NCBI GenBank assembly: GCA_030699205.1
Contig: JAUYJY010000051.1
Coordinates: forward strand, 1 to 14,860
Source of the DNA: Candidatus Pacearchaeota archaeon
Lineage (GTDB): Archaea; Nanobdellota; Nanobdellia; Pacearchaeales; GW2011-AR1
Length of the DNA: 14,860 bases
Direction: 5' to 3'
The notes under the pieces were generated by a model. It had not been told where the DNA came from and did not search any database. It saw only the letters and a program-made list of their open reading frames with translations. Of this stretch, positions 1-6,192 are shown piece by piece (position 1 is the stretch's first letter; each line of letters begins with the position of its first letter). The position numbers were made by a program, and so were the translations under genes.

Positions 1-2
1 GG

Positions 3-179
3 AAGAACAAAAAACTGTTCAAAATATGGACAATTCTGTTGATTAGCACAATTGTTTTCAGAATTGTACAGATAGAGAATTCTGGACAAATAGTGTTCCA
101 ATTATCAGAATTATCTATATTTTGTCTTCTGCTATATCTAAAACATAAAACACTACGCAATGTCAGTTTTCTTCCTTAA
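3..179 (+). CDS. possible C-terminal end of a membrane protein (truncated by window edge)
   Basis: An open frame enters from the left edge and runs 58 codons to a TAA at 177-179, overlapping the convergent cysS end by 27 nt. The translation contains two hydrophobic stretches (around LFKIWTILLISTIVF and IVFQLSELSIFCLLLYL), so it could be the tail of a membrane protein. A 58-codon open run is uncommon but not decisive in such AT-rich DNA, and its repeated CTG codons are not typical of the window. A competing reading is frame 2, where a hydrophilic tail (EEQKTVQNMDNSVD) stops at 44-46, leaving 47-152 as an intergenic spacer. I cannot choose between them without upstream sequence. Confidence 0.28.
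   Translation, partial: KNKKLFKIWTILLISTIVFRIVQIENSGQIVFQLSELSIFCLLLYLKHKTLRNVSFLP
30..67. repeat. 9-bp perfect inverted repeat near left edge
   Basis: ACAATTCTG (30-38) and CAGAATTGT (59-67) are exact reverse complements separated by 20 nt. If the gene to the left ends at 46, this lies at the junction of two convergent genes and could form a hairpin. If the alternative frame is coding, it is simply part of that gene. Confidence 0.35.
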
Positions 180-1553
180 AACACTCTTCCCACTAACATC
201 TTCAACAATAAATCCTTTCTCATTAATTTTCTTTCTTAAAATATCAGCCCTCACCCAGTCCATCTCATTCCTTGCCTTATCTCTTTCATTAACTAACTTC
301 AAAATATCTTCGGGAATCTTCAAATCTTCTTTTTTCATATTCTTAATTCCCAAACCAAAAATTTCATCAAATTTTTCTAATAGTTTTAATTTTTTTTCAA
401 CATCAAAATCCCTATCATCAAGAACCTTCCAAAAAACTTCTAAAGCCCTTGAAGTGTTTAAGTCATCATTAATTGCTTTTAAAAAATCATTTAGATAACT
501 CTTGGTTCTATCAATACCTTTATGTTTTTCCTTTCTCAACTCAATAATTCTTCTTTTTATTTTGTCATAAGCATTTTTAGAAGCATCTAAAGAGTCTAAG
601 CTAAATTTTAGGGGCTTCCTATAATGCGTTTGCAAACATAAATACCTAAAAGTTGGGGCAGAATAACCTTTCTCTTCTAATTCAGAAACCCTATAAAGTC
701 CCCCTGTAGATTTAGAAACTTTTTTCCCATCACCATTTAATAAAAAAGCCCCATGAATCCAAAAATTAACAAACTTCTTTCCCGTTACACATTCTGATTG
801 TGCAATCTCATTTGTATGGTGCACAGGAATATGGTCCTCCCCCCCGGTATGTATATCAATTATATTTCCAAGATATTTCATTGACATCGCCGAACATTCA
901 AGATGCCATCCTGGAAATCCAATTCCCCAAGGAGATTTCCATTCTTGTTGCCTCTCTCCGAGATTCAAAGAAAACTTCCACAAGGCAAAATCAGTCTTAT
1001 TCTTTTTCTCCCCAACACTAACCCTCTTCCCCTCTTTCAATCCCTTAACATTAAGTTTTGCAAGTTTTCCATAATTTTTAAATTTGGAAGAATCAAAATA
1101 AATTCCGTCGGAAGTTTTATAAGTAAATCCTTTCTTCTCTAAAATCTTTATTAACTCAATCTGTTCTCCAATATGTTTTGAAGCCCATGCCCATTTTAAA
1201 GGTTTTAAAATATTCAACCTCTCAAAATCTTCAACAAACTCATTAAAGTAAAAATTAGCAATCTCCTTTGCTGTCCTGCCTTCCTTCAAAACCGCAAGCT
1301 CCATCTTATCATCTCCCTCATCAGAATCAGAAGTCAAATGCCCAACATCCGTAACATTGATTATATGTTTAACTTTCAAATTATTAAACTCTAAAACTCT
1401 CCTTAAAATATCTGAAAAGATATAGGAACGCAAATTCCCAATATGCTGATACCAATAAACCGTAGGCCCACAAGTATAAATCCCAACCTTTCCCTTCACA
1501 ATCGGTTTAAATGCCTCTTTCTTCCTTGTTAATGTATTATATAATTTAATCAT
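153..1553 (-). CDS. cysS: cysteinyl-tRNA synthetase (CysRS)
   Basis: Class I aminoacyl-tRNA synthetase that charges tRNA-Cys with cysteine using ATP in the cytoplasm. The 466 residues match full-length CysRS of about 460. Visible signatures are TCGPTVYWYQHIGN (residues 27-40) with the class I HIGN motif, the WHLECSAMS segment, HTGGEDHIPVHHTNEIAQS (235-253), and KKVSKS (277-282), the KMSKS loop with Val for Met. The four expected zinc/cysteine-binding ligands are present by alignment from memory: Cys28, Cys220, His245 and Glu249. The C-terminal helical anticodon-binding region looks complete. The ATG at 1553 gives the standard N-terminus and has a TATA-like box 26 nt upstream, so the mRNA is probably leaderless. 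It lies downstream of dus on the same strand, so two tRNA-related genes are neighbours. Confidence 0.97.
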   Translation of the reverse strand: MIKLYNTLTRKKEAFKPIVKGKVGIYTCGPTVYWYQHIGNLRSYIFSDILRRVLEFNNLKVKHIINVTDVGHLTSDSDEGDDKMELAVLKEGRTAKEIANFYFNEFVEDFERLNILKPLKWAWASKHIGEQIELIKILEKKGFTYKTSDGIYFDSSKFKNYGKLAKLNVKGLKEGKRVSVGEKKNKTDFALWKFSLNLGERQQEWKSPWGIGFPGWHLECSAMSMKYLGNIIDIHTGGEDHIPVHHTNEIAQSECVTGKKFVNFWIHGAFLLNGDGKKVSKSTGGLYRVSELEEKGYSAPTFRYLCLQTHYRKPLKFSLDSLDASKNAYDKIKRRIIELRKEKHKGIDRTKSYLNDFLKAINDDLNTSRALEVFWKVLDDRDFDVEKKLKLLEKFDEIFGLGIKNMKKEDLKIPEDILKLVNERDKARNEMDWVRADILRKKINEKGFIVEDVSGKSVLRKKTDIA

Positions 1554-1575
1554 GAAACTTCCAAGAAAAACAAAG

Positions 1576-1583
1576 TTTTAAAG
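1576..1583 (-). promoter_or_regulatory. TATA-like box for cysS
   Basis: On the minus strand this reads CTTTAAAA, centred about 26 nt before the cysS ATG at 1553. That spacing places the transcript start at or next to the start codon. Confidence 0.5.
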
Positions 1584-1591
1584 ATTTGTAA

Positions 1592-1900
1592 TTAAAACAT
1601 TCCCAACCTCTTATAAATTTCTCTCATATCTAAAGGATATTTAGAATTAAGCCTATCCTGCACCTCTCGAGGTAAATCATTATATCTTCTTAAAACATCT
1701 AAAACGCGAACCCTAAAAATTGCCTGAGCCTCCTCAGTTCTTGCAGGGGCCCCACGAGACATAGTAAGAAGCATTTGATGCAAAAGATATTGATCTTGAG
1801 GAACCCCACCCTCAGGCACACTAGGACTCCTATCCCTTTCAACCGTAGTACTACCAAGAAAATCAATTCTGTTACGCCCCTTCATACGCCTACCTCTCAT
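1592..1900 (-). CDS. hypothetical arginine-rich small protein, 102 residues
   Basis: I do not recognise the family. The protein is basic and arginine-dominated (17 Arg against 3 Lys). It opens with a positively charged segment (MRGRRMKGRNR), followed by a Pro/Gly-containing linker (about 25-36) and a predicted helical C-terminal half containing IFRVRVLDVLRRYNDLP. No signal peptide or membrane segment is visible. The first ATG at 1900 is favoured because a TATA-like box sits 25 nt upstream; an in-frame ATG five codons later is an alternative start. The gene lies between dus (36 nt upstream) and cysS (38 nt downstream), with its own likely promoter. A nucleic-acid or ribosome-associated role would suit the charge but is only a guess. 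Confidence 0.7.
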   Translation of the reverse strand: MRGRRMKGRNRIDFLGSTTVERDRSPSVPEGGVPQDQYLLHQMLLTMSRGAPARTEEAQAIFRVRVLDVLRRYNDLPREVQDRLNSKYPLDMREIYKRLGMF

Positions 1901-1920
1901 AAATAAAACAACAAAAAGAG

Positions 1921-1930
1921 ATTATAAAAA
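1921..1930 (-). promoter_or_regulatory. TATA box for the 102-residue unknown gene
   Basis: The minus strand reads TTTTTATAAT, centred 25 nt before the ATG at 1900. This implies a leaderless transcript. Confidence 0.55.
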
Positions 1931-1935
1931 CTTAA

Positions 1936-2868
1936 TTACAATTGATTAACAAATCTTCTAACTTCTACAATATCTTTCATTTTCATCAATTCCTGCCTCA
2001 CACTAGAAGCTCCAGAAAATCCACGTAAAAACCATCCCCCAAGAAAATGTATTCTCCCAATATCAACTAAATCATATTTCTCAGCAAGAGAAATATAATC
2101 TAAAAATCCCTTAATCCTTTCTTTCCCCGTAACTTCTTTTTCTTTTCCAGTCCTTAAATATCTTAGTGCTTCCCTAAAAATAAATGGATTTCCTATCGCC
2201 GCAGAAGCAATCATCGCCCCGTCAGCAATATCTAACATCTTTGCAACATCTTCTGGTTTTGAAACTCCTCCATTTCCCACAACAGGAATTCCAATTTCTT
2301 TTTTTACCTTTGAAATCCAGCTCCAATCTGCGGGTTCTCTATTTCTCTGCACCGCAGTTCTTGCATGCACTGTGATTAAATCAGCTCCAGCTCTTTCAAT
2401 TTCCTTTGAAATTTTTAAAACTTCATTTTCTTTAAAACCAAGGCGAATTTTTGCAGTAACTGGAATTCCAGAGTTCTTCAAAACTTTAATAATATCTCCA
2501 ATTTTCTTTGGATTTTTCAATAAATAACTTCCAGATTCATTTCCCACAATCCTGCTGGAAGGACATCCGCAATTTATATCAACTAAACTATATTTCTTTG
2601 AATCCAAAAAAGGTAAAACCTTAGAAAAATCCTCAACCTTATTTCCCGTAATCTGAATTCCTAAGGGTTTATCTTCAAAAGAAGTTTTCATCATATTCAA
2701 TGTCTTCTTATTTTCATGCAAGATTGCAGGAATATTAATCATCTCTGTGTATGCCATCGCAACTTCTTGCTTCCTGCATAAAATCCTGTAAGGCAAGTCG
2801 GTTACGTCTACCATTGGCGACAAAAAAAGCCGATTCTTTAATTTTAAATTTCCTATTTTTAATTTCAT
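1936..2868 (-). CDS. dus: tRNA-dihydrouridine synthase (Dus family)
   Basis: FMN-dependent enzyme that reduces specific uridines of tRNA to dihydrouridine. From the ATG at 2868 the protein has 310 residues, normal for the family. Family features in order are LSPMVDVTDLPYR (16-28) at the FMN site, NCGCPSS (99-105) with catalytic Cys102, AKIRLG (139-144) with the FMN-contacting Lys, HARTAVQ (168-174), VGNGGV (197-202) and the phosphate-binding AAIGNPFIF region (223-231). An upstream in-frame ATG at 2892 would add eight residues and overlap the preceding gene. I prefer 2868 because it gives the typical start (MKLKIGNLKLKNRLFLSPM) and lies one nucleotide after the upstream stop (TAA-T-ATG), which suggests co-transcription and translational coupling. 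Which tRNA position it modifies cannot be told from the sequence. Confidence 0.95.
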   Translation of the reverse strand: MKLKIGNLKLKNRLFLSPMVDVTDLPYRILCRKQEVAMAYTEMINIPAILHENKKTLNMMKTSFEDKPLGIQITGNKVEDFSKVLPFLDSKKYSLVDINCGCPSSRIVGNESGSYLLKNPKKIGDIIKVLKNSGIPVTAKIRLGFKENEVLKISKEIERAGADLITVHARTAVQRNREPADWSWISKVKKEIGIPVVGNGGVSKPEDVAKMLDIADGAMIASAAIGNPFIFREALRYLRTGKEKEVTGKERIKGFLDYISLAEKYDLVDIGRIHFLGGWFLRGFSGASSVRQELMKMKDIVEVRRFVNQL

Positions 2869-2869
2869 A

Positions 2870-3265
2870 TTAAACGCCTGAAGTTCTCCCATGATAAGCT
2901 AAAACATATGCATTTAAAGAAACCTCTGAATCCCTAAACCCCAATCCAACTTCCCCCAAATAATCATTTAAAGTATCTAAAAAATTCCTTACTTTTCTTT
3001 CTTTCCTCTCGGTACCATCACCTAATAAAGAAAACCCCCCACTAATCCCCCTCCCAATAACCCCTCCATCAGAATCATGAAAAGCAAGATGATAATTTAC
3101 CAACCAATACCTATTTTCAAGAATTCTACCAGCAACATCCTCTAATTCCTTTAAAATAACCCCTGTAAACCCTATAAAAGTATCTTGGGTATGTTCCCCA
3201 AATGTTGATTTAGGAAACAAAACATCATATTCTTGTGAATGGATTCTCTGGTCACCTCTTCCCAT
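2870..3265 (-). CDS. hypothetical protein, 131 residues, cotranscribed with dus
   Basis: I do not recognise the family. The protein is soluble-looking with no signal peptide or membrane span. Apparent secondary structure is a helix (around VILKELEDVAGRIL), a strand-turn-strand containing YHLAFHDSDGGVIGRG, a charged helix (TERKERKVRNFLDTLNDYL) and a final strand (SLNAYVLAYHG). The same order, including the acidic-Gly turn and final strand, occurs in the next gene upstream (3300-3683), so the two may be diverged paralogues. Arg exceeds Lys (10 to 4). Its ATG has a TATA box 25 nt upstream, and its stop is 1 nt from the dus start, so it probably leads a two-gene operon with dus. Confidence 0.75.
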   Translation of the reverse strand: MGRGDQRIHSQEYDVLFPKSTFGEHTQDTFIGFTGVILKELEDVAGRILENRYWLVNYHLAFHDSDGGVIGRGISGGFSLLGDGTERKERKVRNFLDTLNDYLGEVGLGFRDSEVSLNAYVLAYHGRTSGV

Positions 3266-3286
3266 AAAACATAATTAATAAGTTAA

Positions 3287-3294
3287 TATAAAAA
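3287..3294 (-). promoter_or_regulatory. TATA box for the 131-residue unknown gene and dus
   Basis: The minus strand reads TTTTTATA, centred about 25 nt before the ATG at 3265. It sits in the 34-nt gap after the stop of the upstream gene, so this pair has its own promoter. Confidence 0.55.
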
Positions 3295-3299
3295 TATTC

Positions 3300-3683
3300 T
3301 TATGTATCTCTTGTGATTTTATCTCTATAACCAACTACCTCAAAATTAAATAATGCTAAACCATCATAAGACCTATCATAATCAGTTCTCGCTCTTTCAA
3401 TCAACCCCCTATAATTTTCTCTAAATCCATTCAAATCTCTTGCACAACAAGATTCTCCCATTAACCCTTTTCCATCTAATGTAGTTAATTCAAAAGAAAA
3501 TCCAAATCCACTAAAAAAATCTTCTTGATTTCTTCTCTCCCTGTAAACATTATTGAGACACAGCTCCAAATAATAAATCAAATCTGTAAAAATACTTGAA
3601 CTCATATCCAAACGACGCCCCTCACTACGCAAAACAACCGGGCCGACAAACTCTACTTGTTTTTTAGAAACAATATTTCTCAA
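3300..3683 (-). CDS. hypothetical protein, 127 residues, TTG start coupled to upstream gene
   Basis: I do not recognise the family. The start appears to be TTG, overlapping the upstream stop as TTGA (3683-3680), with a weak purine-rich GGGGGT just before it that could act in reinitiation. The first ATG would be at 3605 and would drop 26 residues that look coding (VEFVGPVVLRSEGRRLD). The body has a helix (FTDLIYYLELCLNNV), a strand and turn (FSFELTTLDGKGLMGE), a charged helix (NYRGLIERARTDYD) and a last strand (ALFNFEVVGY). This order resembles that of the 2870-3265 product. There are 15 Arg and 4 Lys. It probably forms an operon with the gene at 3680-4042. Confidence 0.65.
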   Translation of the reverse strand: MRNIVSKKQVEFVGPVVLRSEGRRLDMSSSIFTDLIYYLELCLNNVYRERRNQEDFFSGFGFSFELTTLDGKGLMGESCCARDLNGFRENYRGLIERARTDYDRSYDGLALFNFEVVGYRDKITRDT

Positions 3684-4042
3684 GACCCCCCAACTTTTGA
3701 ACTATAACTTCTATCAGGATAAAATTCTTTAAATCCATTTCCCCCTCCTCGTGCAATCCTTTCAATAAGAGAAGAAATATTAGCTCCATCTGAACTGCTT
3801 CCGCCAAATCCCCCATTAAAGTATGTAACTCTAAATTCCCCCCTACCACTCCTATCCGGAACAATTACATGTGCAACCTTCTCGCCTAATTTTCTCCCAA
3901 AAACTTCTCGTAAACCTGGGAGATTTACTCTTGGAGGACCAAGAGAATAAACATAAAGCCCGCTTGAAGAACCATCAACCCTGCAATTATAACCTGCACC
4001 AGCAATTACCCTTCTAACCGCAAGAGTCCTTCTTTTAGACAT
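3680..4042 (-). CDS. hypothetical Gly/Ser/Arg-rich protein, 120 residues
   Basis: I do not recognise the family. The protein begins with a basic stretch (MSKRRTLAVRRVIAGAGYNC), is rich in Gly and Ser, and has 14 Arg to 5 Lys. A central region (KVAHVIVPDRSGRGEFRVTYF) looks like a beta hairpin, followed by a flexible GGFGGSSSDG loop and a short helix (ISSLIERIA). No membrane segment is visible. The ATG at 4042 has a strong TATA box centred 24 nt upstream, shared with the divergent PC4-like gene. The stop overlaps the start of the next gene (TTGA), so the two are likely translated together. Confidence 0.72.
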   Translation of the reverse strand: MSKRRTLAVRRVIAGAGYNCRVDGSSSGLYVYSLGPPRVNLPGLREVFGRKLGEKVAHVIVPDRSGRGEFRVTYFNGGFGGSSSDGANISSLIERIARGGGNGFKEFYPDRSYSSKVGGS

Positions 4043-4060
4043 ACCATAAATAACAAATAA

Positions 4061-4071
4061 CTTTATATAAG
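4061..4071. promoter_or_regulatory. shared, near-palindromic TATA box for two divergent genes
   Basis: CTTTATATAAG reads almost identically on both strands (CTTATATAAAG). It is centred 24 nt before the minus-strand ATG at 4042 and 34 nt before the plus-strand ATG at 4100. It could therefore direct leaderless transcription leftward and a transcript with a leader of about 7-8 nt rightward. No second TATA-like element of similar quality is visible in the 57-nt gap. Confidence 0.6.
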
Positions 4072-4099
4072 TATTATTATTCTAAAAACAATAAACAAA

Positions 4100-4423
4100 A
4101 TGGAAAAAGACATAGACAAAATACCTAAAAACTCAGAAACAGAGATAATCATCAGGATAGATGATTTTGGAGGAAGACCAGGATTAACAATTAGAGAGTT
4201 TGTAAAATCAGAAAGATACACCGGATTCACAAAATCAGGAACAAGAGTTCCTGCAGAATATTTTAAACAATTCAAAGATGCAATAAACTCAATAGATGAA
4301 AAAGATTTCGCAGTCCCAGATTCAAAACCGGAAGAAAAAGAACAACAAAAACTAGGTTATAATCCAGAATCAGAACCAAAAAACAATTCGGCTGAAAGCA
4401 CGCCTGAAGAAATGGAAATGTAA
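4100..4423 (+). CDS. PC4-like ssDNA-binding / transcriptional coactivator domain protein
   Basis: 107 residues. The segment IREFVKSERYTGFTKSGTRV (31-50) followed by PAEYFKQF matches the PC4/p15 pattern as I remember it: hxIREfv, a basic-Gly turn (TKxGxRl), then an amphipathic helix. Members of this family bind single-stranded or melted DNA as dimers and act in transcription or DNA repair. Before it lies a strand (EIIIRIDDFGG) that fits the fold's first strands. Residues about 70-107 form a hydrophilic acidic tail (Glu, Asn, Pro, Ser) without apparent structure. It is divergently transcribed from the arginine-rich unknown operon over a common TATA box. The assignment rests on motif shape only; the target could be DNA or RNA. 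Confidence 0.62.
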   Translation: MEKDIDKIPKNSETEIIIRIDDFGGRPGLTIREFVKSERYTGFTKSGTRVPAEYFKQFKDAINSIDEKDFAVPDSKPEEKEQQKLGYNPESEPKNNSAESTPEEMEM

Positions 4424-4430
4424 TATTACA
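4419..4430. repeat. 12-bp perfect palindrome over the stop codon of the PC4-like gene
   Basis: TGTAATATTACA is its own reverse complement and contains the TAA stop (4421-4423). ATTACAA recurs at 4425-4431, 4459-4465 and 4468-4474 in the 191-nt gap between convergent genes. The rest of that gap (to 4614) is AT-rich with a T5 run at 4494-4498. I see no gene in it. Confidence 0.4.
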
Positions 4431-4614
4431 AATTTAAAACGTGCTTAACTATAATTGTATTACAAGAATTACAACAAAACTATTAAAAAATACTTTTTAC
4501 CTAATCACCTATCAGTTTAATAACAACTGAATATTTAATAAAGAGGGACAATAGCAGGATATTTTATTTAATTTAAGATTAATCAGAAAAATGTTTAGCA
4601 AACCCAAATTAAAC

Positions 4615-6156
4615 TTAATTCATCTCCACATAAAATATATCCGCATTATACCCATCCGTAGAATTCTTAAATATCTGCACAAAAAACAACCTCCCCTCAT
4701 CAGTTACTGTGGGCTCACCAACAGAATAAGTCGCATATACCAAAGGCACTGGAGTAGACCAAACTCCTCCAGAATAATCAGACCTATAAATTATCAGCCC
4801 ATCATGTCCGGAAACATCGCCCCTATTAGAGGAAAAATAAATTGTCTGACAATCTGGAGTAAGAAACGGCTGTATGCTTTTTTTTCCGTCTGAATTAAGA
4901 GGTGAAGGAGCTTTTGTTGGAGTTCCCGCAAATCCGCTTCCTCCCGCATTATCTAAAAAGTAGATATCATTTTCTACGTATTCAAACCAAAGCTGATCCA
5001 ATACTTCACAATAATGGGGATTTTGAAAATCTGTGCCTTCAATATTAAATGCCATCCTTAACTCATTTAAATAAAGATCATTATCGTCATACCCTCCGAT
5101 TTCATCATAATGCCTATTTGAATGATACCACGCATTACTATAACTATCGTTCATAACTCCTCCCTCACTAAATAAATCTTCTGAAAAATAATTTGGAGGG
5201 TTTAACATATTGCCATAGACTATATTTGATTCATCAAAAGGAGATGCAGAATCATAAATGTTAATGTTATTCTCTCCCGTAGTCCCTAAACTGAGTGCAG
5301 TTATCAAATCACCAGGATAATAAGAATAAATTAAAGTTTCTCCATCTCTTGTAATAAACGCCCCGTCTTCCCAACCATCAGTATTCATATTTAGCCATAC
5401 TGGAGAACCCCATTCAGCAGGAACTTGTGCGGGATCTCCACTTCTTATTTCTTCCCACGAATCTCCTCCTTGAGAACCTCCGACGGGAGCAACATCATTA
5501 ACAACGGCAACAATATTTCCTTTAGTCTGCTGTTGTAAGGCACTTCCGGCATTTGTATAAACTATAACTATCTCTCCTTTGATTTTATCATTTTCAGATA
5601 ATCCCGTACAAGGAATTGCAAAAACAAAAATTTCTCCCGAAGCAAGAGATTTAGAAAGAGAAGAACTCTCGCAAGAACTCCCCTCCGGAAGATTTTCAAT
5701 AGATATTGAACTAATAGTCGCAGTTTTTGCACCGGTATTCCTTAACTCTATCGCTAACTCTGAAACTCCTTCTGAAACTCCTAATTGAAAAGATTCTGCA
5801 TAAAAATTAGTGCTTGTAAGAATAAACTCTGGAGTAGAAGGAGAAAAAATACCCAAATAAACCAAAACACCTATTACTATAATTGCACCAAGAATAGCCC
5901 AGCCATAAGTCATCAAAAATTCCATCGCCGCCTGCCCCTTTCTTCTTCTTTGAAAAATAAACATTGCATAAATACCAGCACTCAAAAAACCAACACCAAA
6001 CAACTCATTATAGCCCTCGCTAGATTGTTCCGCAATTACCATACCTGTTATGTTAAAAACAGAATACGCAAAATAATTTACCCCCAGAAAAATAAAAATA
6101 AATCCAAGTATTAAAATAAAAGAATTAACTAAAATACCTTTTTTTTTCACACCCAT
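4615..6156 (-). CDS. surface protein: TM hairpin + archaeal pilin module + beta-propeller-like C-terminus
   Basis: 513 residues. The N-terminus is basic (MGVKKK), with membrane segments at about 10-34 and 53-68. RRRKG then precedes QAAMEFLMTYGWAILGAI (75-92), the class III (type IV pilin) signal and hydrophobic helix typical of DPANN pilins; archaeal prepilin peptidase would cut after Gly74. Residues about 105-220 resemble the pilin head of these lineages (IELRNTGAKTATISSI, Cys162 and Cys183 as a possible disulfide, then IKGEIVIVYTNAG). Residues about 230-513 contain PD40/TolB-like propeller blades: FLTPDCQTIYFSSNRG with DGLIIYRS (431-459), DGAFITRDGETLIYS (264-278) and a last blade near 481-511. 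The start at 6156 is supported by a TATA box 25 nt upstream; Met65 (5964) would give a conventional short prepilin leader. Likely an extracellular adhesin or pilus-tip component. Confidence 0.85.
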   Translation of the reverse strand: MGVKKKGILVNSFILILGFIFIFLGVNYFAYSVFNITGMVIAEQSSEGYNELFGVGFLSAGIYAMFIFQRRRKGQAAMEFLMTYGWAILGAIIVIGVLVYLGIFSPSTPEFILTSTNFYAESFQLGVSEGVSELAIELRNTGAKTATISSISIENLPEGSSCESSSLSKSLASGEIFVFAIPCTGLSENDKIKGEIVIVYTNAGSALQQQTKGNIVAVVNDVAPVGGSQGGDSWEEIRSGDPAQVPAEWGSPVWLNMNTDGWEDGAFITRDGETLIYSYYPGDLITALSLGTTGENNINIYDSASPFDESNIVYGNMLNPPNYFSEDLFSEGGVMNDSYSNAWYHSNRHYDEIGGYDDNDLYLNELRMAFNIEGTDFQNPHYCEVLDQLWFEYVENDIYFLDNAGGSGFAGTPTKAPSPLNSDGKKSIQPFLTPDCQTIYFSSNRGDVSGHDGLIIYRSDYSGGVWSTPVPLVYATYSVGEPTVTDEGRLFFVQIFKNSTDGYNADIFYVEMN

Positions 6157-6177
6157 ATAATCTTATCTTTTTAAGAA

Positions 6178-6185
6178 TATAAAAA
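6178..6185 (-). promoter_or_regulatory. TATA box for the pilin-propeller gene
   Basis: The minus strand reads TTTTTATA, centred 25 nt before the ATG at 6156. Its spacing supports the long form of the protein with the N-terminal membrane hairpin. Confidence 0.55.
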
Positions 6186-6192
6186 TATATCT

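Noticed and set aside
160..498. 112-codon plus-strand ORF opposite the cysS 3' end
   Set aside because: Antisense to a well-conserved CysRS C-terminus; its Ser/Phe-rich composition mirrors the Lys/Glu codons of cysS.
3664..3864. 66-codon minus-strand ORF overlapping the Gly/Ser-rich gene in another frame
   Set aside because: Overlaps a longer ORF that has a well-placed TATA box and a coupled downstream gene; no promoter of its own.
4591..4893. 100-codon plus-strand ORF opposite the pilin-propeller 3' end
   Set aside because: Antisense to recognisable propeller motifs; no supporting family signal.
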